From the NCBI GenBank assembly GCA_900088475.1, contig FLMG01000335.1, positions 62,001-126,000 of the forward strand: a stretch of DNA of 64,000 nucleotides. The letters run 5' to 3'. The translations under genes and the position numbers were made by a program. The stretch is from Hyphochytrium catenoides. Taxonomy: Eukaryota; Sar; Hyphochytriomycetes; Hyphochytriales; Hyphochytriaceae. The notes beneath the pieces are model-generated. The model was not told where the DNA came from. It made no database searches and saw only the letters and a list, made by a program, of their open reading frames with translations. The first letter of the stretch is position 1; each line of letters opens with the position of its first letter. Below are positions 10,959 through 22,012 of this stretch, piece after piece.

Positions 10959-12301
10959 ATGCGCTTCGCTGTGGGAGCCTTGCGAGCCCTTGTTGCGCTA
11001 GCTTCAGCTGTGCTGCTCCCGGCCCTGATTGCATTGGGCCTGCTTTATACTCCTCGATATTACCCATACACTACTAGCCCCGAGGAATGCTGCAATCTGA
11101 CCGACTACGAGTCCGTCACTATCCATAGCCGGAACACGGATGTCCTCCTGTCTGGATGGTATTTTCCAGGTGCGGATGAGCTGACGATGCAGCACAGCGA
11201 GCTGCAGTCGGTGCGAAGGTTGTTCAACCCCAAGAACAAAGGCCACTGTGTGGTGGTGGTCCATGGACATCATGCACATATGGCAAAGGAAACATCGTGG
11301 GAGAAGTCAATAATGACTAAAGCTGTGCTACCTTTCGTTGCTGCTGGTAAGCTTCAATGTGAAACATAAAGATGGGGAATGGACAAAGGAGTGACACATT
11401 TAAAGAACGTGAAGTATTAGGGCTGCTGTAGGGTGGACCCGTCGAGCAGGTAGAGGAATACGAGCGTTGAAAAGAAGATCAGAGGGATAGAAGGGATAGG
11501 AGAGTTAGGGAGGCAGATGAAGAATTGTATCGCAAGGCTGAGCACATTTTGGGGCAATGGTACTCGCTTACGCCCCTCTGATTCTCAACTCCACGCCTCT
11601 GACCGTGCGAACTCGTAGGTTTCAACGTCATCACCTTTGACCACCGCAGCCATGGCCGCAGTACGTGGTGGAGACCTGTCACGATTGGATACGAAGAGGC
11701 CAAGGAAGTGCTGGCCGTCGTGGACTGGATATTGGACCAATCGCACTGCCCAAGCTCACAAAATAGGCGTGTCTTTGTATGGGGCGAAAGCATGGGTGCC
11801 GCTGCAACGGCCTTTGCCGCAGCACGGGACAAAAATCAAGCCAAAGCAGGAGAGAGAAAGATAGCGGGTATCATACTGGACAGTGCCTTTGAAAGCATGG
11901 ATAAGGTTATATCTCACTTTCTCAGTGGGACATTATTGTTTCCCCAATTCCTGGGTAACTCTGTGGTGCAGCTGCTGGATTTCTGGACTTGCTTACTTGG
12001 CCCTGTCTGCTTGCGAGACATTGATGTTTCCAAAGCGGTGAGAGATGTAAGAGTGCCAGCGCTTCTCGTGCATGGGTTAGGAGACAACCTTATCCCCTAT
12101 TCACACGCTGAGAGCCTTCTAGCTCATGCAAACAATCGCACGGCCTGTGGGGAGCCGGTGGTCACGGAGAGCTGGGTCCATGAAGGAGACCATGTGCGCT
12201 CCTATCTTTATCATGAAGAGTACTACCCTCTTATCGTGAACTTTCTGGAGAGAATCATAGACAGAGGGAATCAGACACTTGACTGTGCTGACGAAGACTA
12301 G
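10959..12301 (+). CDS. Membrane-anchored alpha/beta hydrolase (ABHD type)
   Basis: This is a serine hydrolase of the alpha/beta fold, probably acting on lipids or acylated substrates at a membrane. Exons 10959-11346 and 11619-12301 join in phase to give 356 residues. The chosen ATG starts directly at a hydrophobic signal anchor, residues about 3-28 (LVALASAVLLPALIALGLLY). Catalytic elements are all visible: the oxyanion strand VVVVHGHHAH, FDHRSHGRS, the nucleophile elbow GESMGAAAT (Ser), the acid strand VPALLVHGLGDNLIP (Asp) and the His in WVHEGDHV. Spacing fits the ABHD12/13/17 group of single-pass enzymes, but the substrate cannot be told. A GTG 36 bases upstream is in frame and was not used. 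Confidence 0.85.
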
Positions 12302-12834
12302 GTCCAACTAGGGTTTAGCTGCGGGAAAGCGCCAGATAAAGTCAGGATTCACGCTCTGACAAGAACCGTGGCAGCAGGGTTTTAGGGCTATTGCCGAGGC
12401 AGTGATAGTTCTAAGGCAAGAACTCTATCCAGCGCTCTTGGCACCCGGCGTTATCCAATGCTGTCCCGATGAATTGTCTTATGCTAAAAAATCTGAGGCT
12501 TAGAGCGAAACAGCGCCAGTGCTAGATAGAAAGAATCCGCTGCTATGGAGGACCGTGTTGTGGAGCCTTGCCTACCCAGCGCCAAGAAATCATCAGGCAG
12601 GTACAAGAGCACACCACAGCGTGACCACATCATGACCATGGGTAGCGCATTGCCAGCTTCCACGGTGTTAGAACCGAGTCTACATCCAGTCTCGGGCAAC
12701 TTGATAGCGAGCATGATATATAGAACTATATGGGCGGGCGAGGAGAGTGAGAGTTGTGGAAAGAGGCACTGACTGAAAAGATACGACTTGGCTTTGTCAA
12801 AATTTTATATATAGAAGAATTGCACACGCTAAGT
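12302..12834. other. Convergent intergenic region, nothing seen
   Basis: This is the space between the stops of the hydrolase (+) and the RCC1 gene (-). Short ORFs on both strands (for example 12484-12714) have no splice support or recognisable content. It probably holds two 3' UTRs. Confidence 0.5.
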
Positions 12835-15800
12835 CTACATAAAGCCAAGTTGGTCTCCGATCTCACTGATAAGTTCTCCAGGGAGCCCTGCAGTATTGAC
12901 AGCCTCCATAAGGGCTGGGTTTCTCTTTACGAGAGTGAGGCAAACGTCTCTTAATGAGTCAGGCTGACGAGGCCCACAGAGTACAACCGTACAATTGTTA
13001 CCACCAGCCACCTGAAAGGAGCAGAGTCACCGGGTGAATTCATTTAGCGATAGGCGTAAACAAGAGGAGGTCATGTGACAACTCACTAGCAAGATCGATG
13101 GATCTTTGTGGTGCTTTGTATGCCAAGATCAAAAGAGCGCGAGATAGGAGTAGAAGCGTCATCGAGCTACCTGTTTAACCCTCCGCCTGCTATCTTTCAG
13201 GTCTCTAACCAGACGTGGTAGATGCTCATTGGCTGTATTGCCATGACCTAATTGCCCACTCTGACCATTGCCAAATGTATAGACCTCACCATTTTCTGGG
13301 AGGAAGTTCAGGTTAGGCCGTATAGGGGTTGAAGGAATGGCTTAAGAGCAACGATCCTCACCAAGTAGAGCTGCTGTGTGTTCTCCCCCGCAGGCGAGCT
13401 GTACCACGTGGCGCCCGACCAGTGCTTCAACTCTGGTAAAGGTACTCTGCACAGAGCAGTATTCAGTTAGGTTTGCGCCATTTTGTACTTAGACGGAGTG
13501 GTGTGAGCTACAGTGCCCGTTCTCCTTCCTCCACACGTCCCTCCAACTCCCTGTAGCTCCTGCTGGCTCCCTTGTTGTGTCGGTCTCGAGCCTCGACCTG
13601 TCATAGTGTCTTGCCTCTACCTGGAATGGATGCCCCCTTTCATTCCTAGGGAAGTTGGCAGGGTCTCCGAGACCGAGTTGGCCCTGCAGATTCCTCCCAC
13701 ACGTGTAAATATGCCCACCACGGGTCAAAGCGGCACTGTGGCCCCAGCCAGCTACGACCTGACATACACCCTTGCCCCTCAACGACTCAACGAGCTATCG
13801 TCAAGGAGGGGCATGAAGCTCATCAGTACTCATTTGGGCTAGCGATTTGTTGAAAAGCTCAGATGGTGAGCGCGCCAAAAATAAGGTGAGAGGAAGAACA
13901 TCCTCAAGAACAAAGAGCAACTGGGAACGCGAGGGAGTGCTAAGGATGGGTACCATACGCCGATGGTTCACTAGTACGCTCTCTTACCCTTGGTGTAGGC
14001 AGAAAGAAGGCCCCGTCTCTGTTGCGGGGAACAATATCAGAGTTCTTATAGCCCAGTTGACCGACGCGATTGTGGCCCCAAGTGTATACGTCTCCCTCCT
14101 CAGTTAGTGCCATTGTATGGTATCCACCGGGGCCGACGCTTACTTGGACCACACGGCTCTCTCCAAAAGCATCAAGAAGAGTAGGCACAAGGACGTCTTC
14201 GTAGAGACCGTGACCCGTGTACTCGTACTGGTCACACAAGCAATTTTGTTATATAGCAGAACCCCAAGGCAGGATGGAAGGCGAGACAAACAAGATGTCA
14301 AACAAACACATTAAAGAAGCTATTCTACATAATGGGCTCCTCTACCTTGCCAAAAGAATAAATATGGGAATCATCCGTCAATATACAGGTATGGACGGAG
14401 CCCGCAAAAACTTGGCGCACTCTTTTGCCATCAAGCGACCCAATCTGGGAATACAAGGAAAAAAGTGAGGGGAGATAGCATGTTTTTGCTTGGTTGGCAA
14501 TTCTTGCGGCTCTACGTGGGTTGCTCCTTCCAGGACCTTACTAGGCATGACTGTTCAGCTACCTACCTTCACTGGAGTGTGTACATCCCTAATGTCGCCG
14601 GTGCCAAGCCTGCCATTTTCCCCTGCTCCCCATACATACAATTCACCTGCACACATTAATAAGAATCCTGATGGGTAGCACTTACATGGTCTCCGACACC
14701 TTACCTCCCTTTGACACTGCCGCCGTGTATGCAAAGCCGCATGCAACTTGCATACAGTCAACCTAAAGGAAAGGCGGCAGCGATATGATGATTAACGGGA
14801 ATCGATGGGTTATAATCGCAAAGTAGGACGCTTATCCCAACATTCTGGGAGTCCACCCCAGCAATACAGAGCGGCGTTAACAAGGGGTAGAGAGGATCAG
14901 GGTAGAACACCTACGTTAGACAGCGCCTGGATCTTTTTCGGTATCAGAACGTCATTAGCGTTACCGTGTCCCAGTCTCCCGAAGCCACCCCTTCCCCAGG
15001 AGTATATCTCGCCATAATCAGTGAGTACAGCAGCATGCTGGCCTCCACAGGACACCTAGAAATGCAAGAGTAAGTTCACCTAAAAGTTGAAATGGTTGAT
15101 ATGGATAAAGGCAAGGAGGGCAGTCAGGACCTGTGTGACGTGGAGCCCTAAGAGACTCTCCATCATAGTGGGATTCACATTCTTCGTGGTTTCTTTATCT
15201 TCTACGGTCCCCATCACGTAGACAACCTGCCAGCGATATCTTGTATAAGTGGGGTGAAGTTCGAGGTGACTTGTTGAGGTTTGGCGATTGCAAGGATATG
15301 CAGGCATGTCCACTTTATCAGATCCATGTGTACAATCTTACTCTATTCGGGTCCACAGCACTTTGAAAGCTCTGATATAAACTCCGACCCTCTTGGCAAA
15401 AGGCTAGATAACGCTCCAAATCCACCCAGTGATCCTCACTGAGCTCAGGTTAGAACAGTTCGACACAGTACAGGACCAGCTTTGACGCACAGGAGAGGGT
15501 ATAAGGAGATCTAAAGCGCAATTCCTAACTTCGTTCTTAATTGGCAAATGAGTCATAGAGAACTAGCGAAAAAGGAGGGAGGGACGCAAAGAATCAAAAG
15601 ATGGTACAGACCTTACGCTCTTGGTGATAATAACAGCCTTGAATTTTTCCATTACGGGAGGTACCTGCACTCCGTACTCTAATGTGAAAGCTTCGGCGAA
15701 GTCATTCCATGAGACTTTAAGAGGCATCTGCAGCGATTGAAAGGAGAAAGATCTTAGATTGAGAGCACACACAAGTGAAGAAGCGAAAGCTGCTCCTTTT

Positions 15801-16768
15801 CCTCCCAAATCGGGGATGGACTTAGGTAAGACGCGAGTAGAAGCAGATCCATTTGCCAGACATGCTTATTGCTTATAGCTCGGTGCCATGAGTGACAATC
15901 CAGACCTGTTTTCCAAGCCGCTTCAGCCAAAATCCCAGTGTGGCTGAGCGGGTTAATAGTGCATCTCGTCCTTGAAAGAGTGGGCTTAGCTGTCTGTAAG
16001 CCTCTGTTGGAGAGGAAAGAATCCATTGTCCCATTTCCTAGAGAGATCGAGTTGGCGGACAGAACCACGGTGAGGGTAGGGCAAATTGTGAGTGTCAGTG
16101 CTTCGTACTTCCACGACCTTTCCTTCCAATTTACCTTCAGAGTGCCAACCTCACTTCCATATATTGACTCTTTGTATATTCCTGTTGCAGACGCCACCTT
16201 AGTTTACAGAGAGAAGAGCACAATAATAAAGCGCAGTACTAAGCAACGTGTGAAGAAGGGTGAGGAGCAGTGTGTTCGGCCCAAAGCAAGCATCGGTGCT
16301 GCCTTGACACTTCAGCTCTAGGATAGTAGACCAAGATTTTTGTCTACCAAATGGCATTGATTGGTACTATGCGAGTATAAAGGAAAAGCTTCTCCACCCT
16401 ACCGAAATAGTTAGGTACATGTTCCGCGTTGTCCTGCAACAATCTGACTACAGTCAACAGAATGTTCTCCAGCAAGCCAAAGATAAACGAGAGATCTGAA
16501 GGTAGCGGGAGTTCGAAAGAACTACCGAGAGGCAGTGTCCCTGAGCAGTACGACAGGACCTAATATGGTTTGAAATGTAAGCCATTTCTGCGCCAACTTC
16601 CTAAAGCTTCATATAATGCATCCAACAGCTTGCTTCTGCCCTATTGCTGGTCCTTACCTTACGAACTAGAGCTGAGAGGCCAGGGATGTCCAGAGCGCCC
16701 GAGGGGTTCTTCTCAATGAGCTCCAGAATAGCAACAGAGTGCTTGATCAAGCGCTTAGTCTGAGCCAT
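12835..16768 (-). CDS. RCC1-repeat protein with an unfamiliar N-terminal region
   Basis: Seventeen exons (5' to 3': 16658-16768, 16403-16559, 16240-16317, 16135-16181, 15906-16037, 15617-15727, 15342-15443, 15131-15226, 14915-15055, 14705-14762, 14567-14646, 14346-14444, 13988-14227, 13621-13794, 13362-13446, 13171-13295, 12835-13011) give 670 residues in phase. Residues about 300-610 form RCC1 blades, with signatures such as VSCGGQHAAVLTDYGEIYSW, GELYVWGAGENGRLGTGD, TMALTEEGDVYTWGHNRVGQ, GRNLQGQLGLGD and FGNGQSGQLGHGN. RCC1 propellers act as exchange factors or protein-binding scaffolds. The first 270 residues are helical, Leu-rich and unfamiliar (GFWLKRLGKQMPLKVSWNDF). The last 40 residues are a short helical tail. 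No HECT, BTB, FYVE or kinase domain is present. The least certain joins are the donor at 16239 and the GAG acceptor before 15443. Confidence 0.85.
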
Positions 16769-17335
16769 CCTAGCCCCTAGCCGAGTACCAAGAACCTTGA
16801 AACCCTCCCACCTTTCCCGTTGTGCTCCTAGAGCTGACGATGTTCAATAATATGCGAGCAACCCTAACGTCAGCAGCGACGTTTATCGCAACCTGGCTGC
16901 CTGCCCCTTCACCCTCTTGCGCTCAACCCGTGTGAGGTGTGATGACCTTGGGAAAGAGCTCTGAGATGTTTCTCAACTCAAGGATGGACCTGATCTTTTG
17001 CCTTCTGATGGCTGGGCTCGCCGGTGGCAGCGTTGGGAGCGGATCCGAGCAGCATCAGAAGCTGCAACGCTTTGCCGAGGCGAGTAACTGCGAACGCAGG
17101 TGGGAAACTCAGAATCGGACTTACCTCTACCCAATTCTCTACCCAAACCTATGCCGTGCTAGCGATTAGGAATTATTGCCCCGTAGAATATTCTTAGATT
17201 CTCAATAGATATTGTTATAGAGAGGCCTATTCTGTATCTTTATAACCTACGAAACTACAACACTTATGTATGACAGAAGCGTCCTGAACATACTCCTCCT
17301 ATCGTGTTCGCCCCGTCGTGCGTGCCACTTCTGAC
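16769..17335. other. Intergenic stretch with no firm gene
   Basis: This lies upstream of the RCC1 start. A plus ORF at 16939-17169 contains a hydrophobic run but has no other support. On the minus strand, short pieces around 17110-17160 and 16985-17090 can be joined in phase (RLGKALQLLMLLGSAP) and could be downstream exons of the small membrane ORF at 17336-17539. The final exon could not be found. Confidence 0.3.
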
Positions 17336-17539
17336 CTACCTAGCACCTGTTCGGCAGCACCAGGACCGCAACAGCAGCAGCGTGACGAGGCTCATAAGCA
17401 AGCAACCAGAGAAGATACCCTTGATGAGAACAGACCTTGCGGGTTGATCCTTCCCCTCATCAGGATCCAGAAAGGGAAGTGAGAACAGCAGGTAGCCATG
17501 GCGCCATGCCATATTAAAGGCTGTTCGGTACACTATCAT
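17336..17539 (-). CDS. Small predicted membrane protein ORF
   Basis: A 67-codon ORF starts with ATG and carries a polar N-terminus, MAWRHGYLLFSLPFLDPDEG, and one hydrophobic segment, GCLLMSLVTLLLLRSW. Near its end lies a GTGCTA that could be a donor, so the ORF may be a first exon instead of a whole gene. It lies 127 bases downstream of the CCDC43-like stop on the same strand. I recognise no family. Confidence 0.3.
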   Translation of the reverse strand: MIVYRTAFNMAWRHGYLLFSLPFLDPDEGKDQPARSVLIKGIFSGCLLMSLVTLLLLRSWCCRTGAR

Positions 17540-17665
17540 GGTGAAATTTTCTGATCTCCCTCTCTCTTCGGCGGCGGAGAAGGAGGTGCATCGTATTAAC
17601 CAAATCTTTCAATGCGGTAACGATTTGTCAATGTTTGGTTGTTCTCAACGGCAATAATCGATACA

Positions 17666-19204
17666 TTAGCCGGCACCTCGCCGCTTCTCTTTCTTCATAG
17701 TTCGCTGCTTTGCTCGCTCTTTCCTGAGCTGTTCTTTAAGCTTTAGTTCCTTATTCCTCTGAACCTCCTTGTCATGTGCTGCCTTGGAAGCTTCACGCTA
17801 TGGGACAAGAACCATCGATCAGGGGTGCTTAAGGACGCAAGATGGAAGAGGGAGGTTTCTGCCAGTCCTCAAAGAGAGAATCGCTCTGGGGGAAGGCATT
17901 CGATGTGGTAGCGGAGAGATGACGTTCAAGGAGTAGGAAAGTGCAACGAAAGACCAGCACTAGTAGGCAAAGAGACGGGCAAACCTAGCGAGAAAGTGAA
18001 ACCAACCTGCGCCTTGAAAACTGCGGCACCTATCGCTCTATTCTGATTGAGGCCTAAACCCTCCCCATCCTCTTCCTCTTTCTATCATACCGATATAAGC
18101 ACAATAACAGGTCAGATGTGGCTTCAGATAAACAGTATGAGCTAGGTATAGTCCGCACCTCTTCTGAATAGACCAAGTTCCCATCCTCATCAAAGTTTGA
18201 TATTACATTGAAACCGTATTCGTTGAGCAGCCGCTCCCGCTGCTGAAGTTCAGCGCTTGACCTACGAAGAGTGACATGAGCAGGACATAAGATAAGAAGA
18301 TATTTCCCTCATGCCTATCTGTTTCTCTCCTTGTCCTTTACTTCTTCGTACGCCGCTCACTTCCCTCTGTTCCTCCCCAACTCTTCATCATCGTTCCCTC
18401 ATGCTTCGTCCTGCCTATAAGCATTGTGCTTCAATCTGTCTTCTCCATGGTAGCCTTTTCGATACAAGTTCTGAACCCTGGTTGCCTCTCTCTTATGCCT
18501 TCTGACAAACCAGCGATTCTTAAAGAATACTTCTGTCGCCATCCGCTTATCTCTACGTAAGCCCCAGTTCCCTCCCTTTAGCATCCATTGTTCACTGACC
18601 TCGCTTTCCTATTGTCAGACTCTAGTTTCTTTGCTAATAAAGCTTCTTCGCTCTCCTTGAGATCTTTTTCTAAAAGCTAGATAATGGCGTAAGAAGGCCA
18701 CAGAACAACGGTCAGAAGTCTAGCAGTCCAATAAAAAAAAGTGACAAAATGCAGACCTTCTGCTGGAGGATCTTCCTCTCTTGTTCTTCTTTCTCTCTTG
18801 TCTCTTTCTCCTCCCGAAGCTTCCTTTCCCATTCCTCAACCAGCTCGCCCTTAAAAGAGTCCGGAATGGCCTGAAATGGAAAAAACTAAGCCGTTATTGG
18901 GGAGTACGTACGTATATTGGAGATTGGTGGTCAGAGCCGGGAACCACCATCCGAAGACTATCCTGCACCGGCAAAGCTGCTGAAGATGTAGTGGAAAGGA
19001 AAGTGGGTTGAGCGCTTCAGGTCTGCATACCTCCTCAGCAGCTCCTGATAGGATGTCCATCACGGTCTGCGCTGTGTCTTCCACTGCACCTTCTTCATCC
19101 TGCAATAGTCCAGTAACGTATCCGGCGTACACCTCTGTGTCTAATGAGAAGCTCTCGAGTTTGGCCACAAGCCAATCCTCGAAGTTTGACTTGTGGTCAA
19201 CCAT
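17666..19204 (-). CDS. CCDC43: CCDC43-like protein
   Basis: Six exons (19031-19204, 18757-18870, 18600-18676, 18159-18261, 18007-18060, 17666-17797) join in phase to give 217 residues; human CCDC43 has 224. The N-terminal helical domain matches the family, with FEDWLVAKLESFSLDTEVYA and GYVTGLLQDEEGAVEDTAQT, followed by ELVEEWERKLREEKE. The middle and C-terminus are Lys/Glu-rich coiled coil ending in a basic tail (QLRKERAKQRTMKKEKRR), as in CCDC43. The protein's function is poorly known. The exon at 18007-18060 depends on a GAG acceptor without a pyrimidine tract. Confidence 0.82.
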
Positions 19205-19388
19205 GTTCTGCTAGCTATGAAGCTTTCACGTCAATGTTCCTAGAAAGCCTGCACAGACAGAAAATGCTTCTTGGTCCAGCCTTTACGTAGGCTGTCACAA
19301 CGAGGAGTGTTCTCTCCGTCCAACCTCCGTGTAACTGGGGAATTCCTCACACTGGACGGCGTGCGCGTCGATGGAATCGCACCGAAGG

Positions 19389-19653
19389 TCAAACTGGGGC
19401 ACCACTCAGCGCAAAGCCCTTTAGGAGGGAGCTCATGACGTCATCAACGAGGCCTTTGCAGAGAATGAGGTTTGAAGCTTGTGCCGGTGCTGCTGCTGCT
19501 TCAATGATGAAGTGATTGATCCTGTTGATGAGTGAGTGTTGTGCCGCTTGTTCACAAAGAGGCTAGTTGATGGTTCTCACCTGTGCCGAATATTTCGTCG
19601 AACATTTCTTTTTGGTCTGGGTTAACGTGCTACTGATAGGCCTTTCCAATGAA
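19389..19653 (-). CDS. Two 3' exons of an unidentified gene
   Basis: The terminal block 19389-19498 encodes APAQASNLILCKGLVDDVMS and ends LKGFALSGAPV then TGA. The block before it (about 19581-19646) encodes HVNPDQKEMFDEIFGT and ends at a GTGAGA donor; the two join in phase if the acceptor is the TTGAAG at 19499. Further upstream, DEGFQSFIYERFIGKAYQ is in the same frame but separated by a TAG, so either an acceptor lies at CAGTAG or the copy is interrupted. I could not follow the gene beyond 19700. No family is recognised. Confidence 0.4.
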
Positions 19654-19699
19654 ACGTTCATAGATGAAGCTTTGGAAACCTTCATCATATGACCACTAG

Positions 19700-22012
19700 C
19701 TCCAATAAAGAGAAAAGCTGCAGCTGGATGATGATGATGATGATGATGTTAATGATGTCCAGGGCTTACAGAGTGGGAGAATAATTGACTCTCTCCTCGT
19801 CCTTTGTCCTTCGCTGCTCTTCTTTTCTTTTCTTATATCTAAGAACACTTTTGTTGAGGAGGAACAGAAGAAACCAGGAGGGCGATGATTGAGAAGACGA
19901 AGAAGAACTAAATGAGGACGAGGAGACCGCTTGTTGCGGTGACTAACTCTTGCTACTTCTTCATCAACAGCCCACATTATGATACCTCTCTGGGCGACCA
20001 ACTAATGGAAGAAAGATCACACTTCTTCCTCATTCTTTTTCAGCAGTGAAATCCAAGGAGGAGGAGAAAAGAAAAGGAAGTAGTAGCTCGCCAGATGAGG
20101 AGAAGGCGGTTTGACCTGAGGAGGAGGAGGATGGTGATGAGGATGATGATATGATATTTAGTGATTTGAACTAGGTAGATAGTCGTTCATGCATTATACT
20201 CAGCTACCAGCCGCTTCATCTGGGATAACAACCTACAGCTCGTATCAGTAAAGTTGTTCCTGCCACTGCCAGTATTTCTTCTTCTTGTGATAGGGCCTGG
20301 TTTCGTTGCGGCAAGTTCGGCTCTCCTTATTTAGCTCTCGCATAGTGGTGATCTTCCATGATGAGGAGGACGAAAACGCAATTCTTTTAGGGCCTTTCTG
20401 TCTTTGTTTGCTCTGACAATAAACATTTCTCCCGTTGTAGGATTGTTCGTTCAGGGCCAAGAGAAAGTAACTGGACATCCTCAGCACATCTCTGACGCAT
20501 GCAATGATAGACACTGTCCACGGCAAGCAGCCCCTATCCCGTCGTTCAATATTACCACCTCTTGTCGTTCATTACTTGGATCAATAATCCTCCTCCTGCC
20601 ATATATGCTTGATCTTGTCTTTGATGTTCGTTGCCTGCGTCTGATGAGAACTACTCTTTTTCGGGCGGGCCATTTCTTTGGCGACTCTAGCCGCTGCTGC
20701 TGGATGGAGTCATGGCTGGACTACCACCTAATAACGTCACCTTACCCAAAGGGTGTTAAACCGAAAGAGACTTGACTTACTGCTCCTACAAGTTGTGGCC
20801 CCTACCTCTCTTAATGCATGAAAGAAGACGAGGAGTTCCCGCAACTGATCATCTGGTATACACTAGAGTTCTCTCCAGGTCCTGTGTCGATGGTATCCTT
20901 ACCTTCTTCTTCTGTGCATCTACTAGATGGTGATGTCATCGGGCTCGTCTCCTCTCTCCTCTTCTGAAGTTACAAACGGTGGTAACGTACACAGTTCTTT
21001 GTGCTCACTCAAGAATATATATTTCAGAGCTGCTATCGGAGCTTTGTAGTAGACTCATCATCACGTCGTCTATCTTCCTGCGACACTCTCGCAGCAGCGC
21101 GACAAGAACATACACATAATATGCCAATAAATTGTGGCTGGACAATTGTTGGACTAACTAGGAAGCTAGTCACACTAATTCTTTCAAATAACGAGCTACC
21201 TGTTATTACTACCTAGCCCTATGACTGTAGAGGAGCTTCTCCCACAGTTAACAGTCTCTCTCGTTTGCATCATTCTCCGGAAGCCGTGATTGTTGGCTGT
21301 GCGTATGATAGACTACTCATTATTATAGTGACTCGTCACTCGTCATGTGACACGAAGAAGCTCGAAGATTCGTCACGGCGATAGAGCCTAGACCTTACTA
21401 ATAATAACTAGGGCATCCACCTTCATCATAGATACTACAGTGGCGCCGGTACAACTCGAGAGTTAGACCTCACAGCACGGTACACGTACAAACTACAGTT
21501 TTACAGTAGTACAGGTCTCCCTCTCATGTAGGGCCATGACAGATGACTCAGGCCATCCTAGTAGATTATTATCAACCCTATACTGATGATCAGTAGACTG
21601 TTATTATGATATGAAACCGCTCCTGCTATTCTCCCAAGAGTCGCGTCCGCCGACGCGCGCTATTGACGCCACCGAGCCGCGGCTATCGGGCTCGCTTATC
21701 GACTTCCGTCCGCACCAGGCATGCATCCCAAGATCTGTGAGCCTATGAGCGGCAGGTTTCCAGACCACTCAGAGCTTCTTTCACTCCTTATTTATTAGAT
21801 TCTGCTAGTTTAGCGCCCAACAGCCATCATCTAGCTTTCGATCACCGCTGCGTCGTTGCTGCTGCCAGTAAGTCAAAGGTCACAAGCAGCCAGTCAACAT
21901 ACGTGCATAGCTTTCCCCTATTCCCAGGGCCCGTAGAGAGCATCATTTTCTGCAGCCCTGTACTTGCACCTCAAAATTATGATTGGGCCATAGAGAGAAC
22001 GCAGTTGGAGCC
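19700..22012. other. Gene-poor region rich in simple repeats
   Basis: About 2.3 kb before the dynein start holds short GAT/ATG and GAG runs, many scattered stops in all frames and no block with convincing splice sites. Minus-strand ORFs at 19696-20001 and 20245-20526 are low-complexity (poly-Ser, Arg-rich). A plus ORF at 20404-20775 is open for 123 codons without recognisable content. The last few hundred bases presumably contain the dynein promoter; I see no TATA-like element I would defend. Confidence 0.5.
19727..19748. repeat. GAT trinucleotide microsatellite
   Basis: Seven uninterrupted GAT units are followed by TTAATGATG. Similar but shorter GAG/GAT runs recur near 20110-20155. They lie in non-coding sequence. 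Confidence 0.9.

Noticed and set aside
13513-13842. Plus-strand ORF of 109 codons across an RCC1 exon
   Set aside because: It is antisense to a clear RCC1 blade (GRNLQGQLGLGD) with good splice sites.
15938-16321. Plus-strand ORF of 127 codons in the RCC1 5' half
   Set aside because: The minus strand carries exons that join in phase into the RCC1 protein across the same interval.
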